DNA from: Flammeovirgaceae bacterium UBA976
GTDB lineage: Bacteria > Bacteroidota > Bacteroidia > Cytophagales > Cyclobacteriaceae
Assembly (NCBI GenBank): GCA_002292365.1
Contig: DBBU01000067.1
Location: forward strand, 1-7,614
Reading direction: 5' to 3'
DNA: 7,614 nucleotides
Shown here: positions 1 through 6,224 of the stretch, piece after piece
How the letters are laid out: each line of letters starts with the position of its first letter
Numbering within the stretch: the stretch's first letter is position 1
Notes under the pieces: model-generated
Told to the model about the DNA's origin: nothing
What the model saw: only the letters and a program-made list of their open reading frames with translations
Database searches by the model: none
Position numbers and translations under genes: made by a program

Positions 1-804
1 AAATATCCCCAAATACCGGCCCCCATTGATCGCATTGAGGTTGAAAACCAATTTTATGAATTAGTTCATACCTCTTCATGCAGTCCTTACCTTCCCAAAC
101 TCCTCGGATTTGACCGTGTTAATAAGCTCTTATTCATAGAGGATTTAGGCAGGTCTTCTGATTATCAACTCCTCTATCAAAATAAGGTTGATTTATCTCA
201 AAAAGATTATGTCGAGATCCTTTCTTTTTTGCATCAACTACATCATACGCCATTTAATGCGTCACAGCGCGCAAAATTTCCAAAAAATTTAGCCCTCCGA
301 CAGCTTAATCATGAGCATTTATTCATTTATCCTTATTCAGAAGAAAATGACTTTGACCTCAATGAAATAAAACCAGGCCTTCAACAACTGGCCCATAAAA
401 TGAGACAGGACATCGCATTAAAAAAGGCAGCTATGCAATTGGGAAAACGATATCTCTCTGAGGGTACTTCACTGCTCCATGGCGATTACTATCCAGGAAG
501 TTGGTTAAAAACGGATTTCGGTTTTCGTGTCATTGATCCTGAATTTTGTTTTTTTGGGCCCAAAGAGTATGATCTCGGAGTACTTAGGGCACATCTCAGG
601 ATGGCAGAACAACCGATCTCCTATTTAAATGACTTTTGGAAGCATTATCCAGCATCAGGAATAGACTTTTCTTTAGTGTGTCAGTTTGAAGGTATGGAGC
701 TCATCCGCAGAATCATTGGATTGGCTCAATTGCCCCTCCACCTAAATCTTGAACAAAGAGAAAAATTACTGGAAGAAGGAATACATTTATTGAAGGATGG
801 ATGA
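1..804 (+). CDS. MtnK-like / APH-fold small-molecule kinase, 5'-truncated by window edge
   Basis: The reading frame is open from base 1 to the TGA at 802-804, giving 267 visible residues, so the true start lies upstream; the ATG at 229 is internal. Seen directly: a segment KYPQIPAPIDRIEVE at the edge (residues 1-15), a hinge-like EDLG (47-50), the catalytic-loop motif HGDYYPGS (160-167, with D162 as the expected catalytic base) and VIDPEF (177-182, with D179 and E181 as likely metal ligands). In S-methyl-5-thioribose kinase (MtnK) the matching motifs are HGDLHTGS and VIDPEF, and the DPE form separates it from typical aminoglycoside kinases, which lack the E. Infer a cytoplasmic ATP-dependent kinase acting on a sugar or nucleoside-derived small molecule. 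The substrate is not provable because no methionine-salvage neighbour is visible. MtnK is about 400 residues, so 60 or more N-terminal residues with the nucleotide-binding lysine are probably missing. The 3' end overlaps the opposing MFS gene by 18 bp. Confidence 0.8.
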   Translation, partial: KYPQIPAPIDRIEVENQFYELVHTSSCSPYLPKLLGFDRVNKLLFIEDLGRSSDYQLLYQNKVDLSQKDYVEILSFLHQLHHTPFNASQRAKFPKNLALRQLNHEHLFIYPYSEENDFDLNEIKPGLQQLAHKMRQDIALKKAAMQLGKRYLSEGTSLLHGDYYPGSWLKTDFGFRVIDPEFCFFGPKEYDLGVLRAHLRMAEQPISYLNDFWKHYPASGIDFSLVCQFEGMELIRRIIGLAQLPLHLNLEQREKLLEEGIHLLKDG

Positions 805-2064
805 TACTGATTTTCTAAACGCCCAGGTAGCCACTAAACCTAAAAGAGAAAAAACTGCCAAAAGAGAAAAAACTGACCTATAGCCAGCCTCTCTAGGAGC
901 ACTGTCCAATAAATATCCAATGATCGGTCCAGAGAAAATATCAGGCGTATAGGCAATAAAACTGATGACTCCGACTGCAGTCCCCGTTAAAGTGACGGGT
1001 ATAAGTCCCTCTTTCAAAATAGAAAAATAAAGGGCGCGCAAAGCATATATCCCGACAGCAGATAAAGTGATTCCTGTAAAAAATAAACTATTCAGTCCGG
1101 GATTGATGATGCCTGAGGCAAAAAATATACTCCCCAAAAACATCATTATAAAGGCCAATAAAATGAGGAAAGATCCCTGGGTACGATCCGCCAATAACCC
1201 AATAATCACGCCAACTAGCGGTCTCAAATACAGCAGTATGGATCCTATTCCAGCGGCCAAAATTTCATCATAAAGCATGACTTCCTTAGCATATAAAGAA
1301 AATATATCAGTCACTTTATAGCCCATATATGCACAAAATACAATCATGGTCAGATACCAAACTGAGGGCATATTCATGACCTTCATGAAATCACTCCAAA
1401 CAAAAACCTGTGACACATCCGTTGAAGTATCAGGCTCCCCGTTTTTATCCAAAAAGAAAAAAACCAGTATACCAATGGCTGCAACAAAAGCAGAAGTGAA
1501 GATCAGTACACTCTTAAAAGCATCTCGTCGCTCAGACAAGTTTAAATCTGTAGCATCTCCTATGTAATGAGCAAAAATTAATATCCCGACAGAACTCAAT
1601 ACCGCAGCTACCAGTCCCCTACCCCCATCTAAAAAACCAAAGGCTATGCCTTGGTTTTTGGCTCCGCCCCAAATCCTGGTCTGTTTGATCATAGCCCCCC
1701 AAAATAGAAAGATAGAAGTAAATCCCCAGTAACCATACAGCCATTTGAGATCTGTAAAAGCGGGATAGTTGGTCATCCAAACGCCTCCTAATGCCGTAAA
1801 CACCAAAGCCAAGGCCATCAATATCCGCGGTGAAAACTTATCCGCTAACGTCCCACCGAAAAAATAAGAGAATAATCCTACCAACCCATAAATAGAAAAG
1901 CACATACCCAGTTCATAATTGGTTAACTCAAATACATCTAGAAAAGTGGGCCTAAATACACGCTGGATTACAAAAGGTAAAAAAAATACGGATTCACCAG
2001 CTAAGATGATTAATATTAGGGGAAACAGTGTTTTCTTTTGGATCTGTATATTTATCATCTCCAC
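787..2064 (-). CDS. Major facilitator superfamily transporter (possibly YihN-like)
   Basis: A 425-residue, strongly hydrophobic protein of the length expected for a 12-helix MFS carrier of the inner membrane, moving a small solute by proton or solute coupling. The loop after helix 2 holds GGTLADKFSPR (residues 70-80), the family's motif A (G-x3-D-K/R-x-G-R type). A second conserved-looking stretch, WGGAKNQGIAFGFLDGGRG (132-150), recalls the NQG..FG..DGGRG segment of YihN/GlpT-type carriers; that closer placement is a recollection, not a search. A hydrophilic central loop (about 208-220) separates the two six-helix halves. The start shown is GTG at 2064-2062; an ATG two codons later (2058-2056) is equally possible, and an in-frame TGA lies a few codons upstream, so the N-terminus is fixed within a few residues. 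The last helix carries an in-frame 18-bp tandem duplication (VFSLLA-VFSLLG, residues 398-409). The substrate is unknown. The gene is divergent from the flavoprotein gene and convergent with the kinase gene. Confidence 0.88.
   Translation of the reverse strand: MEMINIQIQKKTLFPLILIILAGESVFFLPFVIQRVFRPTFLDVFELTNYELGMCFSIYGLVGLFSYFFGGTLADKFSPRILMALALVFTALGGVWMTNYPAFTDLKWLYGYWGFTSIFLFWGAMIKQTRIWGGAKNQGIAFGFLDGGRGLVAAVLSSVGILIFAHYIGDATDLNLSERRDAFKSVLIFTSAFVAAIGILVFFFLDKNGEPDTSTDVSQVFVWSDFMKVMNMPSVWYLTMIVFCAYMGYKVTDIFSLYAKEVMLYDEILAAGIGSILLYLRPLVGVIIGLLADRTQGSFLILLAFIMMFLGSIFFASGIINPGLNSLFFTGITLSAVGIYALRALYFSILKEGLIPVTLTGTAVGVISFIAYTPDIFSGPIIGYLLDSAPREAGYRSVFSLLAVFSLLGLVATWAFRKSVSSILQ
842..877. repeat. 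18-bp tandem duplication inside the MFS gene
   Basis: The 16-mer AAAAGAGAAAAAACTG occurs at 842-857 and again, identical, at 860-875, giving two copies with an 18-bp period (the copies differ by one base at the end of the unit). Read on the minus strand it encodes the repeated hexapeptide VFSLLA/VFSLLG in the last transmembrane helix. Being a multiple of three, it leaves the frame intact. Confidence 0.85.
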
Positions 2065-2338
2065 AATGCTAGTTCATTCTAAACCCTTAGAAAAATAGTT
2101 ACTCAAATCTCCATTTTTTCCTCCAATTAGGTCTCCAAACATCCTATATTAAAAAATCTACATGAACACTTTCCTAATATTGATCTATTAAAATAAATCA
2201 TTCATAGTTTTATCTCACGCCCATTGCATTCGAAAGATAAAATATAGCTCCTTAAATATTATTAGCCTGAATTCGTTACCGAATAAATCGTCTTAAGTCC
2301 TTAACTTTAACAAATCAGCGCTATCAAAAAATTCAAGA
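2065..2338. promoter_or_regulatory. Divergent intergenic region between MFS and flavoprotein genes
   Basis: This 274-bp AT-rich stretch without a credible gene separates two divergently transcribed genes, so it should carry the promoters of both. For the rightward operon, TAACTTTA at 2302-2309 resembles the Bacteroidota -7 element (TAnnTTTG) except for its last base, but no TTG stands at the expected -33 distance, so the assignment is weak. A small inverted repeat, ATTCG-TTAC-CGAAT (2271-2284), lies just upstream of it and could be an operator. I found no good -7 match for the leftward gene. No Shine-Dalgarno sequence precedes either start, as is usual in this phylum. Confidence 0.35.
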
Positions 2339-3682
2339 ATGAAACATATTGTAATTATCGGAAATGGGATCTCTGGAGTGACTGCTGCCCGGCACATCAG
2401 AAAAAACTCAAAAAACCAGATTACTCTTGTTTCCGGAGAAGCACCCTATTTTTTTTCGAGAACTGCTTTGATGTATGTCTACATGGGACATATGGAATTT
2501 AAACAAACACAGCCCTATGAAAATTGGTTTTGGGCAAAAAATAAAATTAATTTAAAACAAGGTTTTGTCAACCGAATTGACACCGACAACAACTGTATAT
2601 TTTTTGAAGACAATACCTCAATTTCTTATGACCAATTAGTGATTGCCAGTGGTTCAAAAACCAATAAATTTGGCTGGCCAGGTCAAGATTCCAAAGGCGT
2701 TATAGGCCTATATCACAAACAAGATTTGGAACAGTTAGAGCAATTTGCACCCAATAATCAAGTGTGTAAACACGCGATAATTGTAGGTGGTGGATTGATT
2801 GGTATTGAATTGGCTGAAATGCTGCGCAGTCGAAATATTCCCGTCACCTTTTTAGTTCGAGAAAAAAGTTTTTGGAATGACGTTTTACCGGATCGAGAAT
2901 CTGAGATGATCAACAAACATATTAAGGAACATCATGTCGACTTGCGTTTGAGTACCCAATTAAGAGAAATAAAAGCCAATACCTCGGGTCAAGTAACCTC
3001 CGTAATCATTGAAGAGACCGGGGAAGAAATATTTTGTGATGTTGTGGGCTTAACGGCAGGGGTTTCACCAAACATTGATTTTGTTAAGGATAGCAACATA
3101 GTGACAGGTAGGGGCATAAAAGTAAATCGCTTTTTAGAAACCAATATCTCTAATATTTATGCTATTGGAGATTGTGCAGAACAACAGGAGCCCATGGGAG
3201 AACGAAAGGCCATTGAAGCCGTTTGGTATACAGGAAGAATGATGGGTGAAACCTTGGCTCAAACCATTTGTAACCATAGAACCGCCTATCATCCTGGGCA
3301 TTGGTTTAATTCTGCAAAATTTTTCGATATCGAATATCAAACCTATGGTTGGGTGTGGGCGAAGCCCAAAGAAAACGAAGCCCGCTTTTACTGGGGGCAT
3401 AAAAATGGAAAAATGTGTATTCATCTTAATTATGATAAAAATACCCATGAGTTTATTGGTATCAATAACTTTGGTATACGCATGCGGCATGCGTTTTTTG
3501 ACAAGGTTCTTACGAAAAAGAAATCGGTAAGCTATGTTTTGGCGCATCTCTCCGATGCCAATTTTGATCCTGAATTTTATAAAAAATACGCATCCGAAAT
3601 TGTATCCAAATTCAACCAAGAAAATAATACGTCGATTGAATTAAAAAAGAAAAGCTGGAAACGGATTTTTAGTGAGGCATAA
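2339..3682 (+). CDS. FAD/NAD(P)-dependent oxidoreductase (pyridine nucleotide-disulfide oxidoreductase fold)
   Basis: A 447-residue soluble flavoprotein. The N-terminal Rossmann motif GNGISG (residues 8-13) binds the ADP part of FAD; IASGSKTN (102-109) fits the conserved ATG-type segment; GGGLIGIELAE (150-160) is the second dinucleotide fold for NAD(P)H; and NIYAIGDCAE (272-281) is the FAD-ribityl motif of the family. There is no redox-active CxxxxC near the FAD, so it is not a disulfide reductase; it resembles ferredoxin/rubredoxin reductases and the flavin part of NirB. The last 130 or so residues (about 315-447) go beyond the core, include an aromatic-rich WFNSAKFFDIEYQTYG segment (322-337) and end in a basic tail. 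The gene lies 3 bp upstream of a membrane [4Fe-4S] protein gene, almost certainly in one operon. I infer that the two proteins exchange electrons at the cytoplasmic face of the membrane. The direction of flow and the use of NADH or NADPH are not decided by the sequence. No SD is seen before the ATG. Confidence 0.9.
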   Translation: MKHIVIIGNGISGVTAARHIRKNSKNQITLVSGEAPYFFSRTALMYVYMGHMEFKQTQPYENWFWAKNKINLKQGFVNRIDTDNNCIFFEDNTSISYDQLVIASGSKTNKFGWPGQDSKGVIGLYHKQDLEQLEQFAPNNQVCKHAIIVGGGLIGIELAEMLRSRNIPVTFLVREKSFWNDVLPDRESEMINKHIKEHHVDLRLSTQLREIKANTSGQVTSVIIEETGEEIFCDVVGLTAGVSPNIDFVKDSNIVTGRGIKVNRFLETNISNIYAIGDCAEQQEPMGERKAIEAVWYTGRMMGETLAQTICNHRTAYHPGHWFNSAKFFDIEYQTYGWVWAKPKENEARFYWGHKNGKMCIHLNYDKNTHEFIGINNFGIRMRHAFFDKVLTKKKSVSYVLAHLSDANFDPEFYKKYASEIVSKFNQENNTSIELKKKSWKRIFSEA

Positions 3683-3685
3683 AAA

Positions 3686-5314
3686 ATGAAGCGCATACAA
3701 AATATAGGATTGGTTATTTTTCTCATAGGGTTGTCTCTTTTTACGGGAACTATTTTTACGGGTTCTTTTCATTTATCGCCATCGGCATTAGACGCCTTCA
3801 TAATGGAAAAAGGTTATCAAAACGAGATAATCAAAACGGAACTTACCAAAGCCTTTGTTAAAGATGATCCCCTAACTATTTTCGAATTCTCCGATCGAGT
3901 GCGCCATGCTTATGAAGTAGCCAATAACCATTATGACTTACTCATTGCCCAATACGACGATGAGAAAAACTGGGATAAAAAAGGCGAACAATATCAATAT
4001 AAAATTTATGGAAAGCCACACACATTGAGTTTTGATCTTGCTAAAATAGCAGGCAAAGGCTATGTAAAAGCGCATGCAGGTTTGATGTGGATGCTTACTT
4101 TTGGTCTCGGGATTTTAGGCTCTTTGTTGTTTATTTTACCCAATCTTATTTTACTAGGAAAAGCAGGTATCAAAAATGATGGCATTTATTTAAAAGCCAG
4201 CACCAATAGAGGTTGGATCGCGTGGCTCGTCTTAATCTATTTGGTTTCTTTTTACCTACTTCTGTATTTTATGCCAGATTATGTGGTTAACTGGACCTTT
4301 ATTGTGGACCCCATTAGCCTCTTTTTAAATGGGGGTCCTGCCAGTCAGTGGTTTGTATATGGCTTTCTATATTGTACGATTATGGTGGTTATGGCTTTAC
4401 GCATGTACATCAAATACAGAGGTAATAAATACCAAGTAATGCGTACCACTTCGGTGCTATTTTTTCAGATCGTGTTTGCTTTTTTAATTCCAGAGATCAT
4501 GACCAGCTTAAACATGCCCGGTTATGATTTTAAAAATGCCTTCCCCTTAGACTACGATTTTTTCTTTGACTGGAATTTAGACGATTTACGAAATAGTGGC
4601 AGTATCGGACTGTTTATTTTGATTTGGGGGATTGTACTCACACTGGTTATTGTCCCTGTTATGGTGTACTTTTTTGGGAAAAGATGGTATTGTAGTTGGG
4701 TATGTGGTTGCGGGGGTTTGGCAGAAACCTTAGGAGATCCTTACAGGCAACATTCTGATAAAAGTTTGCACGCGTGGAAGCTTGAACGTTGGTTGATTCA
4801 CGCGATATTGGTCTTCTCTTTGGTGATGACCCTCGTTACCTTATATTGTTATTTTACAGGCTCGCCCTCTTTTCTGGGAATTCACTCTCAATGGATTAAA
4901 GACAGTTATAGTTTCTTGATTGGGGCATGGTTTGCAGGTGTTATTGGTACCGGGTTTTATCCTATTTTTGGGAACCGGGTTTGGTGTCGATTCGGATGCC
5001 CATTGGCCGCATATATGGGCATTGTTCAGCGTTTTAAATCACGTTTTAGAATTACAACTAATGGGGGTCAATGTATTTCTTGTGGGAACTGTTCTACTTA
5101 TTGTGAACAAGGTATTGATGTAAGAGCTTATGCACAAAAAGGAGAAAATATTGTAAGATCAAGCTGTGTCGGTTGTGGCATTTGCTCGGCCGTTTGTCCC
5201 CGAGGTGTGCTAAAACTAGAAAATGGTCCAGAAAAAGGAAGAATCAATCCTACAGATATCTTGCTTGGAAATAATATTGATTTGATCCAATTGGTAAACA
5301 AAAGGGAGAAATGA
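3686..5314 (+). CDS. Membrane-bound polyferredoxin, NosR/NapH/CcoG-like 4Fe-4S protein
   Basis: A 542-residue integral membrane iron-sulfur protein. Hydrophobic stretches at about 5-26, 131-158, 176-200, 222-242, 253-272, 305-330, 369-391 and 409-429 give eight helices. With positive residues inside, both ends are cytoplasmic and residues 27-128 form an extracytoplasmic region between helices 1 and 2. Helix 6 ends in C336-x3-C340-G-C342-GG and helix 8 in C434-x3-C438-P, the paired cysteine motifs seen at the membrane edge in NosR/NapH/CcoG-type proteins. The C-terminal domain has two ferredoxin motifs: CISCGNCSTYCEQG (C463, C466, C469, C473) and CVGCGICSAVCPRG (C494, C497, C500, C504), enough for two [4Fe-4S] clusters. 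The first lacks the usual proline after its fourth cysteine. I see no FMN-binding domain like that of NosR. The start is the ATG 3 bp after the flavoprotein stop, so translation is probably coupled. Likely role: electron transfer between the partner flavoprotein and the quinone pool or an extracytoplasmic acceptor; the acceptor is unknown. Confidence 0.88.
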   Translation: MKRIQNIGLVIFLIGLSLFTGTIFTGSFHLSPSALDAFIMEKGYQNEIIKTELTKAFVKDDPLTIFEFSDRVRHAYEVANNHYDLLIAQYDDEKNWDKKGEQYQYKIYGKPHTLSFDLAKIAGKGYVKAHAGLMWMLTFGLGILGSLLFILPNLILLGKAGIKNDGIYLKASTNRGWIAWLVLIYLVSFYLLLYFMPDYVVNWTFIVDPISLFLNGGPASQWFVYGFLYCTIMVVMALRMYIKYRGNKYQVMRTTSVLFFQIVFAFLIPEIMTSLNMPGYDFKNAFPLDYDFFFDWNLDDLRNSGSIGLFILIWGIVLTLVIVPVMVYFFGKRWYCSWVCGCGGLAETLGDPYRQHSDKSLHAWKLERWLIHAILVFSLVMTLVTLYCYFTGSPSFLGIHSQWIKDSYSFLIGAWFAGVIGTGFYPIFGNRVWCRFGCPLAAYMGIVQRFKSRFRITTNGGQCISCGNCSTYCEQGIDVRAYAQKGENIVRSSCVGCGICSAVCPRGVLKLENGPEKGRINPTDILLGNNIDLIQLVNKREK

Positions 5315-5459
5315 GAAAGGCTAAAAAAGAAGTCTATTTACAAATACCATTGAAATTAAAATTGGTTATTTTTAAGTTTAAATGAAGTTCAATAAATCCT
5401 TAAAGCATCTATTGAATTCATCAAATTCCTTATTTTAACACAATAAATCATTAACTCTA
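5315..5459 (+). promoter_or_regulatory. Spacer and possible promoter upstream of the NIPSNAP gene
   Basis: A 145-bp AT-rich gap without a gene. TTG at 5412-5414 followed 16 bp later by TATTTTAA (5431-5438) loosely resembles the Bacteroidota -33/-7 pair (TTG, TAnnTTTG), 21 bp before the ATG, but the last two bases and the spacing deviate. No strong terminator for the upstream operon is visible. Whether the NIPSNAP gene is read from here or by read-through stays open. Confidence 0.22.
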
Positions 5460-6209
5460 ATGAAAAGAAGAAAATTTATTGCCGCCTCGGTATTGAGTTC
5501 AACCTTTGGGGTATCGGCCGCGCAAAATATGGTCAAAACAGTAGATTTAGAAAACGAAATTTATGAACTCAAGAGTTATGAACTCACCTTTGGGGGCGCC
5601 GAGTTAGCATTATTGAAATATTTAAAAGAGACCTTAAATCCGGCCATAAAAATCCTTTCGGGTCATCACCCCCTGATCTTCAAAGAAGTAGGTAATCCGG
5701 AACCTAAGAAATTATGGTCTTTATTCACTTATCCCAACTTTGAGGTCTATCAGCAATGCTTGGCACTACAAGAAACCTCAGATTTCATTAAGAAAATGAG
5801 TGAGTATACTGCTTCAGGTAAAATCTACAATCGTATTTCCTCCTCTTTGCTTCGTGCCTTTGATGGCTTGAAACAGATGCTCGATCCTATAAAGGAAGCT
5901 GGTCTCTTTGAATTACGTATCTATGAAGGCCAAAATGAAGATGCGGTACGTAGAAAAATTAAGATGTTTAATGAGGAAGAAATCACCTTATTTAACAAGG
6001 TGGGTCTTCCTCCTATCTTTTTTTCTAAAATGATTGTTGGTCCTTATCAGCCCAGTTTGGTTTATATGCTGAATTTCCGTGATCTGGAGCATCGCAATGA
6101 AACTTGGAACACCTTTATCAATCACCCTGAGTGGAAAGTGATGTCAAGTAAGGAAGAATACAAAAACACGGTATCCAATATCAGAAAAATATTTTTAGAA
6201 AAAGTCTAA
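5460..6209 (+). CDS. Tat-exported NIPSNAP-family protein (two NIPSNAP domains)
   Basis: A 249-residue protein. The N-terminus MKRRKFIAAS has the twin arginine R3-R4 followed by K-F-I, then a short hydrophobic stretch and a small-residue cleavage site near VSA-AQ (after A20 or A21). This is a Tat signal peptide, so the folded protein is probably exported to the periplasm. The mature part holds two related dimeric alpha/beta-barrel halves: residues 34-125, starting IYELKSYELTFG, and 149-247, starting LFELRIYEG and including NEDAVRRKIKMFNEEE (159-174) and an HPEWK motif (222-226). These are hallmarks of the bacterial NIPSNAP family, whose biochemical role is not established. No catalytic residues can be named. 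The gene follows the redox operon after 145 bp on the same strand, so co-transcription is possible but not shown. Its stop lies 3 bp from the stop of the converging radical SAM gene. Confidence 0.88.
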   Translation: MKRRKFIAASVLSSTFGVSAAQNMVKTVDLENEIYELKSYELTFGGAELALLKYLKETLNPAIKILSGHHPLIFKEVGNPEPKKLWSLFTYPNFEVYQQCLALQETSDFIKKMSEYTASGKIYNRISSSLLRAFDGLKQMLDPIKEAGLFELRIYEGQNEDAVRRKIKMFNEEEITLFNKVGLPPIFFSKMIVGPYQPSLVYMLNFRDLEHRNETWNTFINHPEWKVMSSKEEYKNTVSNIRKIFLEKV

Positions 6210-6224
6210 GGATCAATACTTTTT
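6199..6224. terminator. Weak possible bidirectional terminator between convergent genes
   Basis: AAAAAGT (6199-6205) and ACTTTTT (6218-6224) are exact inverted repeats around a 12-base loop, so each strand would end its hairpin in a U run. The stem is only 7 bp, has one G-C pair and overlaps the coding ends of both genes. It is the sole candidate at this junction. Confidence 0.25.

Noticed and set aside
229..804. ATG at 229 as the start of the kinase gene
   Set aside because: The same frame is open to base 1 and the residues upstream (DRIEVE, EDLG) belong to the kinase fold, so the ATG is internal and the gene is cut by the window edge.
1067..1567. Open frames on the plus strand at 1067-1273 and 1346-1567
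   Set aside because: They lie antisense inside the MFS gene, with low-complexity lysine-rich products and no recognisable motif.
3134..3619. Open frames inside the flavoprotein gene (minus strand 3134-3619, plus strand 3246-3530)
   Set aside because: Shadows of the real frame; their translations show no domain and the flavoprotein frame is motif-supported throughout.
4920..5123. Out-of-frame plus-strand reading frame in the polyferredoxin gene
   Set aside because: It covers the cysteine-motif region of the real protein in another frame and has no start context or motif.
5356..5375. TTAAAAT / ATTTTTAA hairpin after the polyferredoxin gene as a terminator
   Set aside because: The stem is made only of A-T pairs with a bulge, too weak to support a call.
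5561..5586. Direct repeat of an 11-mer (TTATGAACTCA) 15 bp apart in the NIPSNAP gene
   Set aside because: It encodes YELKS-YEL, a normal feature of the NIPSNAP domain start (YELRxYEL type), so the repetition comes from protein constraint.
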